From Pipra filicauda (Eukaryota; Chordata; Aves; Passeriformes; Pipridae): a stretch of 64,000 bases of DNA. The notes under the pieces were generated by a model, which saw only the letters and a program-made list of their open reading frames with translations, made no database searches and was not told where the DNA came from. Of this stretch, positions 54,475 through 64,000 are shown piece by piece (position 1 is the first letter of the stretch; each line of letters opens with the position of its first letter). Made by a program: the position numbers and the translations under genes. The stretch lies in NCBI RefSeq assembly GCF_003945595.2, contig NW_024104620.1, forward strand, positions 3,839,927 through 3,903,926. Direction: 5' to 3'.

Positions 54475-54717
54475 TCATTCCACATCTCTCAAGAGCCTTG
54501 TAAGTGTTTCCTCCTCGAACTCTGGCATCAGGGCCCTTCTGAGCTCTTTCAACCTGCCCAGATCCCATTGCTGAACTTCCCTCTCCACCACGAGGTTCTC
54601 TGAGCATCTGCATCTGTCCAAGGGAGCAGGAGGTGCCAAGGACCTTAGTGGATCAGGCTGCAGTCCCATTCCCAGACCAGATATGGGAAGGACAGCTATA
54701 AGGGCTGCCAAGCACAT
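54475..54717 (-). CDS. unassigned 80-codon frame with hydrophobic N-terminus, doubtful
   Basis: Reading from ATG at 54717-54715 to TGA at 54477-54475 gives 80 residues. The start MCLAALIAVLPISGLG looks like a short signal peptide or membrane segment, followed by a proline-rich stretch, a CRC motif and a charged, helix-prone C-terminal half (LGRLKELRRALMPEFEEET). After the TGA the same frame stays open for another 68 codons to 54268, again acidic at first. No family is recognised, and no promoter, splice sites or polyA signal are assigned. It may be a chance frame; the long in-frame continuation is the only reason to list it. Confidence 0.12.
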   Translation of the reverse strand: MCLAALIAVLPISGLGMGLQPDPLRSLAPPAPLDRCRCSENLVVEREVQQWDLGRLKELRRALMPEFEEETLTRLLRDVE

Positions 54718-54719
54718 GA

Positions 54720-57700
54720 TCCTCTCTCCCCTCCTTTGACTTCCCCCCATTCAGCTTTCCACAGCCGCCAACCAAACATCTGATCGAAGGCCCGGGGGAG
54801 GGAGTCAGAACTGTCCAGTCTGGTTATGAGTGAAGGTCATTGATCCAGCGCAGACCAGGGATGCGGAAAACAGGGGAGGGAGGAAAAAACCCTCAGCGAG
54901 AGAGGAGAGAGGGAGCGAGGCAGGCAGAGCCGGCACGGCTCAGGGAGGGAGCGCAGGGAAGGCAGCGGAAGTGGCTGGAACACGGTTTCACACTCCGAGA
55001 CCCAAGGGCTGTTGTCAACCCGTCCTTCATGCTCACATCTTGTCACACTAGAGGTCAGGTCTCCCAAGCGTTCCTGGAGAGCTGAGCTAGCCCATATGGC
55101 AGGCAATATGTTAACAATATGGATCAGCTGCTCGTCAGGGCCTGAGCAGATGGATGTGACAACCCTGCTCTTATCCCAGACAGGCTTTTAACATCTTCCC
55201 TCTCCTCAACCCAGCCCTGCTGGAAGAGCCCTGCCCGGGAACTCTTGCCTCCAGCCAACATGGACCGTGGGGCCACAGGTCAGGACAGGCAGCGTGGAAA
55301 TGCCTGCCTGGCTTTATCTGGATGGAAGGAGCAGGGCAGAGCCCCACTCAGACCAGTGCAGGCAGGAACCAGGCCAGGCGTTTATCCCGGGCGAACGGAA
55401 GGGCCTCTCTACACTGCGGATCTGTGCTGGTAACTCCCCAGCAGGGTGATACAGGAGATACTGTATTCAGATATATGTATATGGCGTGTTACCACCAGAT
55501 GCCACACGTTACAGTCTAGACTGAGTTTTGTAACTGCCTGGGAAAATTTTCTCTCACAGAACAAGTAATACATAAATAGATGTATATTTTAATGGGCAAG
55601 TTAAACTCCTCCTGGCAAAGGCAGGCAAGCTGATTTCATACACAGGCGGGTAAATTTCCACAAGGATTTTGCAAGGCTGTTTCATATTCCCCAGCTCGGG
55701 CTGGCTGGGCTGGCCCGGCTGCACTTCTCTGGAAGGCAACGTTCCCACCTCGCTCCCTTCACAGCTGTGCCATGCAGTGAACCCAAGGACCCCAGCAAAA
55801 ATAACTCCACCAGCCCAAGCTAACCCCCAAATTTAGCTTTTCTTCAGCATTGAAATAGGGAGAAATATTTTGCACATTTAAACACAGACAAAGCAAATAT
55901 TTCTAATCCCTTTCTCACCTTTTTTTTTAGCTTTTTCCCCTGCATAAAAGGCTTCCCTTCACCAACCGAACAAGAAAGCTCCCTCCAACCCTTATAGCTC
56001 CAGGACTAAACAGCCAGCTTGTGCTTATAAACAGAGTGAAACAGCAATCACAGCCTAGGGATGGGCTCTGGAGAACGTGCAAACAGCCTCTGTAGCCCAA
56101 AGTAAATTGAGCTTGTTTTGAAAGTAGAAGCCATACAACTTGCTGCAGGGCTGAAGACTGGAACACAGGGATTTCTAGTCCAGAGCATGAGCGATCACAA
56201 AGCCACATGCCTGAAAGGCTAAATGCATCTCCTTCACTGGAGTGATGTTTGTAGAACTAGGGGGACCTCAGAACACAGCTGGAGTCCAGGGAAATATTTC
56301 TATTGTCTCTAATGAGCTTCTGTCCCTCAGGAAACAGCCCCTGAAGGACCCTCAGCAATGCACCCGGTACTGGGAGGAGAAGGCAAACACAGAAAAGGAT
56401 AATTGATCTGCAAGAATCTGAACCTTAAGGTTCACTTCAGAACTCAAAGAATTCCTGATTTATCAGTCTCCTCCTCTTACCTTCTTGTCTCGGGGGTTCT
56501 GCTCATCCCAGGTCTGGGTCAGATGGACATGCAGGGCTTTCAATACCAGGAGCTACACCAGCAGAAACCTGTGACAGGGGTCACAGGAAAAGTTCCCTCT
56601 GATGGAAAAATTGACCCAGAACCTATGAGGCAGCTTCCCCAGCAGAGTTTTTCCCCCTGGATGTTGGCCCTCTCTGGAGAGGCACATAAGGATATTTGGT
56701 GGAAAATTCACCTGCTGCAGTCAAACTTGAGCATTTGTATCTTATTTGGTAAAACCTCAAGGCTCTTCATGTTCGTTTACCCTATTCCCTTGGGCAGAGC
56801 TCCAATTTGGGAAGCTCTCTTGCCTCTGGAGGCCTGGGAAGGCACGTGCCACTGCTCTAAAAGGGGACACGGGCAACAGAACAGCTCACACAGGGATAAA
56901 GGCCAGAGTTCCCTACATTAACAGTTCAAAACCAGGCTTTCCAAATAAAGCATGCCAGACCCTGGAGGAGTTTCAGCACTAGGAAGGTGTGGGAAGGCAG
57001 AGTTCACCCCTATCCCATCCTGAAGCACACTGCATTTACTGGCAGGTTTACTGAAAGCACTCAGGTCTGTAGGCTCTGAACACGTGGCAAGAACTAAGCC
57101 CTGCTGAGCCTTAGAGGATCACGGCTGTTGCTCCTTAAGGGAGGGCACTCAGAACACAAATAAATTCCCCCGTGCCACACACAGCCAGGGATGGCCTGGG
57201 AGAGCTGGAGCCCCAGACCAACTTCTTAGCCCTGTGACTTTTCTCATCTCCCCTCTTGCTAAGCCAATATAGTCCCTCCACTGGATCCTTCCAGCTCAGG
57301 TCTCAGCTGTACCTGTGACTCACAACAGCTCTGGATACACCGCTTTGCCCAGGTACCAGTTATGGCACAGCAGCAAAAAACAGAGGAACAGGGTGATACA
57401 CAATCCCCTCAGGCACTTCAGTTGCTAATCTTCATTCAGGCATCATCGGCATTAAATGGTGCCAGCAGAGTATGGAAACACCCCCTGACAAAACCTCTAC
57501 CCTACAGAGCAGATGTAATGTCACCCAAAGCCCAGACACAGCGAGGAGCCTCAGCACCTTCCGCCTGCAGCAGCACAGCAGGGCCACCAGGTACCTCCCA
57601 AATCCCCAATCCATTGAGAAGAAATATATTATCCCACTGTTGTGTCATACCTTTATTTGCAGAGAAGCTGTGACGGCAGCCAAGCAGTGAAGAAAGTAAA

Positions 57701-58395
57701 ACAGCTTTTAGAAACACAGAGTCCCACCCCCTCAACCTCTCGGAGTTACCCACCGTGACCACAGACATCCTCAAACTCTTCATTTGTGAAACAAGTCAAT
57801 CAGAAACTGTCCCCACACAATACTTACCCAGGGGACTCCCATGCAAACTACTTAGCTAATTGTTAATACTGCGCAGCAGCTCATTAGGAAGAAGGAGGCG
57901 AAGAGAGGGAGCTGCTCAGACCAGGGCTCTGCTGTGTCAGCTGGGTGTCTGTGCAGAGATGGGCAGCGAGGGCAGGGGTAAACCCAGTCCTATTTGTAAG
58001 CCAGCTCAAGACAAACCAACACCCCACCATGCATTTACCACCCAAAACACTGACTTTCAGCGGCTCTTCCATCTTCACAGGCTAGAGATTTCCCAGGAAC
58101 TGGAATGAAGGCTCTGGAGAGCCAAAATCACTCACTCCAGTCCTACTTCAGAGCAGTTTGATCACAGAACAAAAGCCAGTACCTTGCACTGAGAAGTCAC
58201 AGGCTTCAAGGTCCATTCCAGTGTACAAAGCAAGGAGAGAAGTCAGGTTCTTTGTTTTGGAGGTGGTCTCAGATGAAGACAGTGTGAATTTGATGGCCTC
58301 CCTTCACTTGGTGAAGTCTCTTTGCCCTGAGGAGAGTTCCAAAAGGAAATGAATATTCCCTACCGAGCAGTCCCGGAGCCCAGGTGAATCACGAG
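54720..58395. other. long plain non-coding stretch
   Basis: About 3.7 kb without recognised gene, repeat family or island. Possible small AT-rich cores lie at 55470-55600 (GTTTTGTAACTGCC, ACATAAATAGATG) and 55855-55930 (GAAATATTTTGC, GCAAATATTTC), and at 57850-57890 (CTTAGCTAATTGTTAATAC). A 172-codon plus-strand frame at 56403-56921 has no domain. Confidence 0.45.
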
Positions 58396-58399
58396 CACA

Positions 58400-58580
58400 G
58401 GCAGTGACGCCGGGCTGAGATGCCACAGCCACCCACAGCCCTCAGCCCTCGGTCACACACCCCGGGCCAGCAGGGCCCGGCACTGCCCGGCCCGACGGAC
58501 ACGGCGCGGCCCCATGTCCTGCTCTGCCGCGCGTGGCACTCGCGGCTCCAGCGCCAAGGTACAAACCACCCCGGGGACCA
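58400..58580. promoter_or_regulatory. CpG-rich patch
   Basis: CG-dense over about 150 bp (GCCCGACGGACACGGCGCGG, GCCGCGCGTGGCACTCGCGG). Size is below a confident island. Confidence 0.4.
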
Positions 58581-58859
58581 TCCAGTGGGCCACGCACTCC
58601 CAACTTTCCCCAGAAAAAAATCCAGGTCAATCAGAGGCAGAAGCAGCCTACAGTACTAAGCCACTTACAGCAAAGAGCTTCCCCCCATAGGCAGCTGAGC
58701 GCTCCTGCCCACGTGAGCCCAGGCTGCCATCCCTGCTTTGGGGGATCTGACAGCACAGAGCTCCACCGGCAGCCTGGGACACCCCCACACCAAACCCCAC
58801 TCCCCTGCCCCAAAGGCGGTACACACGCAACCAGACGAGACAAAGAAGAATTATTATTT

Positions 58860-58990
58860 CCAGTTTAGTGAGGCCCACGGTAATTAAGTGACTTGTCAAA
58901 GGTCACTTGGCAAATCTGAGGCAGAATTGGGAATTACAACTAAATCTCTCAAACTTTGGCCCAAGAGCTGGACAGCAAAAGTCCTGTGCT
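58860..58990 (-). repeat. MIR-type SINE relic
   Basis: The plus strand reads GGTAATTAAGTGACTTGTCA, AAGGTCACTTGGCAAATC and TGAGGCAGAATTGGGAATT, the reverse complement of the MIR core and its flank. The arrangement is clear although the head end is eroded. Confidence 0.7.
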
Positions 58991-59365
58991 CCTTGGATGC
59001 ACACTGCTACCTCTGCAACAGGTTTCACGCTTCTCCCCGCTCTCCCTAGCAGTTAAGACAATTCCCTTCCATTTCCTGCATTGGAGGAAATGAATAAATG
59101 CACAGATTTAAATAACAAGAACTTTTACCTTACTTACAAAATTTAAAAACGTCCTAGCTCCAACCTTTGAGAGAAGCTCAGAAGCTTCAGACTCTTCTGT
59201 GAGGTAGGATTTGTAGACTGGAGGGTTTTGGTGGTGGTGGTTTTTTTTAATTTCCATCAGACAAAAATAAAAGAAGCGAAACAAAAGAGGGTTGTTGAGA
59301 TCAATTTGTGATAGGTGCCGGGCCAAAGAAAATGGAGCCAAAGAAGTCAGAACCCTGCAACCAGC
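58991..59365. other. AT-rich non-coding, nothing certain
   Basis: AT-rich sequence with GATTTAAATAAC and a GGTGGTGGTGG run followed by T8 (59230-59249). No gene or clear repeat. Confidence 0.4.
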
Positions 59366-59369
59366 AACC

Positions 59370-59495
59370 TTTGTGTCAATTTAAGCAAATATTGTGGCGT
59401 TTCCATGGCAATCCCTGTTTTGAATATCCACTACACTCACTTTTTAAAGGGCTTTTCCTGTTTGCGTTTCAACTTCAAAACCTGTAAATATTTTC
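59370..59495. promoter_or_regulatory. candidate enhancer with near-perfect RFX X-box
   Basis: GTTTCCATGGCAAT (59399-59412) differs at one position from the X-box GTTTCCATGGCAAC. It is flanked by GTCAATTTAAGCAAATATTG on the left and GAATATCC, TTTTTAAAGGGC and TGTAAATATTTTC on the right. X-boxes bind RFX factors. The AT-rich, non-repetitive context resembles a conserved non-coding element. Confidence 0.5.
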
Positions 59496-60370
59496 AGCCT
59501 TAACACATCCCGACCTCCCCCAGCCTCCGAAATGAGATACTATCAATGCTCTGACATGCAGTCTGCTGTCTGCAGTACCCCAAAGTGTGAGAATTCACGG
59601 CAAAGGCAGGGTGGCAGCGGGACACTGCAGGGACAGCAGGGGCACGGCCGGCCCTCTGTCCCGCCCTCCGCTCCAGCCTCGGCAGCTGCAGGTACAGGAG
59701 CCCACTCCATTCTTTTCCCAAACTGGTGAGTGGAACGAGCCGTGGCAAACCCTCAGCACCGACAGCATCGGCCCAAGGCGAGCAGCAGGTGTTTTACAAG
59801 GCTCCCTCCATCCCGCCCTGCCAGCTCAGGCCACCTCTGACCCATCACTCCAGCCACAATTCCCGCTGGAAGCCTCTTCCTGTGACCTGCTCCCACAGCC
59901 CAGCGCTGCCCCCCGCCCTGACCTGCGCTCCCCTCCCTTCCCCTCTCACCTGAGCTGAACCACGGCCGTCACTCACACTGATTTATGGGATGCTGCGTCA
60001 TGTGCGAGTGGGAATGAAGAGTCAACTTTGTCCTCACTTGCAACCTGGGTTAGGTGTAAATTCCCAAGCTTCCTCAGCAGCAGCCTGCAGGTCCCTGCTG
60101 CATCACCAACACAGAGCCCAGGGGAAAGTCCTGGTGAGGGAACCCTGGCCAGGTGCTGGTATCACCTGTCAGATCTGAGCACCGGGAGCCTGCAGTTAAC
60201 CCTCTCCCTGAAGCACAAAGCATCTAGTGCTGCATTTGTGCACGCAAGGGTGTGCATGAAAACACCTTCTGCTGCACTTCAGAGACACACTGAGCACTTT
60301 CACCCCCAAGTCCCCAAGTCCTAAAGCTTCACCCTGCACTGTCAGAGTGCAGCCCCTCCCGGCAGTCATG
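59496..60370. other. non-coding, nothing recognised
   Basis: Average to GC-rich sequence; no gene, repeat or RNA recognised. Confidence 0.5.
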
Positions 60371-60374
60371 GGAG

Positions 60375-60545
60375 TGCACTGGTTAATTCTGAGTTTCCTG
60401 GCTGTGATGGATTTGTGCCAGGCCTCAAATGTTAGCTTAGTGTAATTTTTGGGAAGTCAATTTCCTTTGTTTTGTTTTGGTTTTTTTTTCCCCTCATTTT
60501 TTTTTGTTTAGGCTTTTTTCCTCTTTTCTTTTAAATGGAAAAGTA
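60375..60545. promoter_or_regulatory. AT-/T-rich block, weak regulatory candidate
   Basis: GGTTAATTCTGAG and TTAGCTTAGTGTAATTTTTG precede a T-rich low-complexity run (60457-60535, with TTTGTTTTGTTTTGG). Only the first half looks motif-like. Confidence 0.3.
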
Positions 60546-61740
60546 GGGAGCATTTGAACGAACGTCAGGACAGGGCCATCCATCCACGGGCTGTAGTTTC
60601 CCAAGAGCATTGTACAGGCACCATGGTACGTGCACAGAACAGCCATGGAAACAAACACCAAGTGACTTCAAAAGCCGTTATGCCGAGTGCCCACAGAGGC
60701 ACCTCCCGGGAGCGGTGCCATCCTCGCACCAACGTCACTCCTCGGCCCTGACCACCCCTCCCACAGCACTGGGTGCTTCTGGTACCACCAGCAGATGATG
60801 CGTGATACCTGCTGTCCTGGCCAGCTTCCAGCTCAGGTAATTACATCCTACAGGAGTTTCAGCTGGATATTTTATCCCTTCTTCACTTCCGGCCTGGAGC
60901 TGCTTCACTGGGAGTTGCTAAAACTCTATCCAGATCCACCCCGGATGTGAGTGTGTGCCAGGGGCTGGAGGGAATTCTGTGCATCCCTGCAGGTCCCAAA
61001 AGCCTGTTGTTCCAGCAAACAACCTCTAGAAACACGGGACAACACATCTTCTTAAGTACATCCCGTAACACCCCCACCCAAGAACGAGGTGAAGAGCTGA
61101 AAAAACAACCGGCCTGACACACCGGGAACCAACAACTTCTGGAGGCACGTGCTTAACGTCGCCCCGTGGAGCCATCTTTTGGGACATGGACACTGGCTCC
61201 TCTGCTTCCCTGAAGTGGGAACTCTCCTCCCACCATGCCACAGGCTCGGTGAAATTAAAACTTGTGGTGGCAGCGGTGTGAGGCTGAAGCCACAGCCGCC
61301 GGTCTGCCTCTGCCAGCGGCGCCACACGCCGCAGGGGAGACGAGTGGCGTTCCTGGACAGGAAAAGGTGGGCCAGGTTTAGAGCACCCATGAAAACAGGC
61401 AGGGTTCACAACAGGCCAGATCAACAGGTGAGGGGCTTCACTCTGTCTCGACCCCTCTCATCATGCTGCCACTAGAAAGCCAAGAGCAGGAAACACTGGC
61501 AGGGTGACACTGGATGCTCTCACCAAACCCTGCCAACAAGCTCTCCACAGTGCAGGCAGAGATGCCTCCTGAGGAGGCTGTGCTTTGGTATTCCCACGGC
61601 CACAAGAATTCAGAGCCCTTCCAAGCTGTCCAGGACATTTGGAAATGACCTGCTGACCCACTCAGGACAACCCAGGAGCCCCCAGGCTTATAAGTGGACT
61701 CTATCAAACCCACTTTTCTTGCCCTCTTTGTCTTCATCTT
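60546..61740. other. non-coding, one X-box-like site
   Basis: Average sequence. ACAGCCATGGAAAC at 60639-60652 shares its last 11 bases with the X-box GTTGCCATGGAAAC and is followed by AAACACC. No gene or repeat recognised in the rest. Confidence 0.45.
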
Positions 61741-61744
61741 TCAG

Positions 61745-61850
61745 AAGATTCTGGACCAGACTCTCACCTGGTGTAAAATCAGTGCAGTTTCGGTGGCTTC
61801 AGTGAAGTCATGCCAATTTAAACGAGTCGAGGATCCGGCCCTCCAAGTTA
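61745..61850. repeat. ancient palindromic amniote repeat
   Basis: The left arm GACTCTCACCTGGTGTAAAA and right arm AATTTAAACGAGTCGAGGAT are imperfect inverted copies around TTCAGTGAAGTC, continuing into CCGGCCCTCC. The layout matches an old palindromic, MITE-like repeat seen across turtles, crocodilians and birds (arms like GGTGTAAATCAG...TTTACACC). The family name is uncertain. Confidence 0.6.
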
Positions 61851-62480
61851 CTGGAGTTGCCAGTTCTTCCTTTGGATAATCCCGAGGGTGATTTCACAGC
61901 AAGCAGCGGCACAGGCCCAGCCAGCCTGGCAGGATCAGCTGCGCCCTCCCACCCCCTGCCAGTCAGGCGGTCCTGGCAGAGTCCCTGCTGGGAGACCCTC
62001 TGCAGCAACTGGGCCCACTGCACTGAGCTTCCTTCTCTCTGTCCTCTAGTGACAGAGCCAGCACAGAGTAAATCACGCCAGGCTTTGGATCAAGGCTTTC
62101 TAATTGCTCTTCTCAGCAGAGCTCTTGCCTTCCAGGGCACTGTGTCATGTATTTGGAGGGGGTGCTGGTCACTTGAACCCCAACCAGGTTTGGTTGACTG
62201 TGAAAACAGCACATCTTAATGAAGAAACCAGAGCTGGTTTTCCTCTCCCTCCACTCCCACCAGTCTCTAGTCCAAGGAAGGTAAAGAGCCTGTTGCTGCC
62301 TGGCTGCTGTTGAGTGAGCGGCTACAAATCCCTTCCTCGTCCCCAGTCCCACTGTCATCCTGCCATCTATCCACACCACGTCCCGAGGTGAGGGAAGCAG
62401 CGATACAGGCACAGGGAACGTGGCACGGCTTCAGCAGGCACTGGGTGCGCAAGAACTTTCCATGCTCTGCCCTCACAAGT
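61851..62480. other. non-coding, nothing recognised
   Basis: Average sequence; no recognised element. Confidence 0.5.
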
Positions 62481-62484
62481 CCTT

Positions 62485-62760
62485 TGCTATCCCCCCAGAG
62501 CAATTTTCTAGGCAACAGCGCGGTTGCATTCCCTTCCCTATCTCCTAATAAATATCATGCTAAGCAAGATGAGTATCTTCTTCCCAGACCAAGCAGCATG
62601 ACCCACTTTCTGAATCAGGGCAGATGCAATTGGGCCCTGGAGTCCTGGACCCCTCCCAAAGCAGAGAGATTTTGTAACAATTACAGCAAGAAGCAGAAGG
62701 AATAGAAAAGTAATAAGTGATCAAAGAGTGCAGTGGGGGAGCTGAAGCTGTGGGGTAATT
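62485..62760. other. mixed sequence with small inverted repeat
   Basis: GCAAC (62512-62516) and GTTGC (62523-62527) flank AGCGCG. The arms have X-box-like halves in the outward, non-canonical orientation. CCTAATAAATATCATGC and GTAATAAGTGATC add AT-rich cores. Regulatory status is uncertain. Confidence 0.25.
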
Positions 62761-64000
62761 ACTACTCCTGCCATCCTACGCTCTGGCATTTTCCTGGGAC
62801 ACTGAGGCAAGAGCCGCGTGCACATTCACACAACATCTCTCCTCCACTGCCCTACATTCCTCAAAAGTAACAGGTCCAATTTCAAATTCTGGCTAATGGC
62901 TCAGATGAGACAACTGCTGCCCTCCCTGCACACCCACCTTGATTTTTGCCCTTCTCTTTTTCCCTTTCTCTTTTCTCTCCCCATGGCAGAGTAGGACCAC
63001 AGGATTCATATTCCAGCAGTGCCAGTCCCCCTCCGTCAGACACACACGTACACACGTCCTGCCCTGCCCCTCTGACAGCCTTGACGACTCTGGGCCAAAC
63101 CCTGCCTGGCTCACCAGCCACACCACAGCGAGGAGGTGGCTGGATCCTGATCCCAGCAGCACTACTCTCTTTGGATATGCTCCATTTTTCCAAGGAACAG
63201 CTCTGTACTTTCCCAGATGTAGCTGGGATCAGATTATGACCCAATGGGCATGGAAAGCAATTAAAAGGAGGTGGGGTGAATGCCAGTAGTGCTTTCATTG
63301 CTTGAACCCACAAAGAAAACTTCCCTCCCAGGGGAGTACAAGTCTCCATGGCCAAAAGCATACAGAAATCCCATACCAAGGAGGAGAAAACAGTGCCCAG
63401 ACTGGCTCCTGTACTGTGCTCAGCCCTGGGGCACACAAACCCACGAGCCTGTGTGCCCAGGGGTGCTGGGGCACTCACCAAAGGGTCACTCCCCTGGAAA
63501 GCTCAGTCTGTGTAACAGCAGCAGCTCTGAGAGAGACGAGCCCCCTGTGCCAGGGACACACAGACAGCAAAGACAGCACCTGCCCCAGAGCAAGTCTGAC
63601 AGACAGAGCAGTGACGGGCAGGGAAGGGAGCGGAGCTGCCGACGCTCACCAGGAGCTTGGAGCTGGCTCTGCCTTCCAAACTCTGGATTCCTCCCCTGGA
63701 ACACACCACCACCCAGAACCAGCACAGAAACACACTCCAGTGGGGGCTCTGACCAGCACCAACAGTTGCCTTCGGTGTTTGACATGGTGAGATAAGGCAA
63801 AAGTGACTTTTAGAGGATTTCCACAACAACTTTTCTTCCTAGTTAAATAAAAGAATTTGAAAAAGAAATAGAAAAAGAAAACCCTTTCACCTAAACTTCA
63901 GAGATAAAAAAGAGGGAAAAAATCTTCATCTTAATTCAAAATCCTATTTGATGTGTCGTGGCATGAAAATGTTTTTCACTGCATTTTTTCAGTGTGATCT
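62761..64000. other. non-coding, nothing recognised
   Basis: Average sequence to the window end, AT-rich after 63800 with A-rich runs (GAAAAAGAAATAGAAAAAG). Frames of up to 199 codons show no domain. Confidence 0.5.

Noticed and set aside
1..64000. tRNA, rRNA, known microRNA, CRISPR array, bacterial operon features and viral genes
   Set aside because: No B-box-type GGTTCGAATC word, no rRNA core, no known microRNA seed-and-hairpin, no spaced direct-repeat array and no viral gene motif was seen on either strand.

Overview
The window reads as nuclear DNA of an amniote, most likely a neognath bird. The direct evidence is a 5'-truncated CR1 LINE at about 3273-3612 of the kind abundant in avian genomes, a low load of young interspersed repeats, several old MIR-type SINE relics, two degenerate palindromic amniote repeats, many mono- to tetranucleotide tracts, and sharp alternation between CpG-rich patches and AT-rich islands. 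Species and locus cannot be named from the sequence.

I recognise no protein-coding gene, rRNA or tRNA. Hundreds of open frames over 60 codons exist, but none shows a known domain or catalytic motif, and long ones overlap on both strands in GC-rich or tandem-repeat DNA, as chance frames do. The best reading is intergenic or large-intron DNA that is regulatory in character. About thirty AT-rich stretches of 60-400 bp look like vertebrate conserved non-coding elements: they are dense in homeodomain (TAAT/ATTA), POU octamer, FOX, GATA-like and RFX X-box motifs and in short inverted repeats, and are separated by less structured GC-rich sequence. Conservation itself cannot be tested here, so these calls are inference.

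Layout. 1-9 kb: polypyrimidine tract, a block with an inverted TAATCC pair, CR1, a homeobox-rich block, a CpG island (about 7.5-7.9 kb) and an A36 tract. 9-26 kb: mostly featureless with AT-rich blocks (10.9, 12.7, 15.7, 16.5, 17.4, 21.0-21.4, 25.7 kb) and MIR relics (14.9, 19.1, 22.9, 24.7 kb). 26-30 kb: AT-rich block abutting the strongest CpG island (26.76-27.32 kb), a polypurine tract, a degenerate ~40-bp minisatellite and another block. 30-40 kb: the densest candidate enhancer area, with X-box-like and octamer motifs, ending in an AT-rich palindrome zone and a G-poor A/C tract. 40-43 kb: CpG-rich patch, GA-rich tract and a nested VNTR built on TGGA. 43-54 kb: long plain stretches, a G-quadruplex run at 49.37 kb, and blocks at 48.7, 50.5, 50.8, 51.5, 52.7-53.3 and 53.9 kb. 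54-64 kb: two old palindromic repeats, MIR relics, a near-perfect X-box at 59.4 kb and otherwise plain sequence.

If the blocks are real enhancers, the simplest model is a regulatory landscape serving a developmental gene outside the window, with the CpG islands at 7.5 and 26.8 kb as candidate promoters of unannotated transcripts or as regulatory islands. I found no evidence of a novel multi-gene system.
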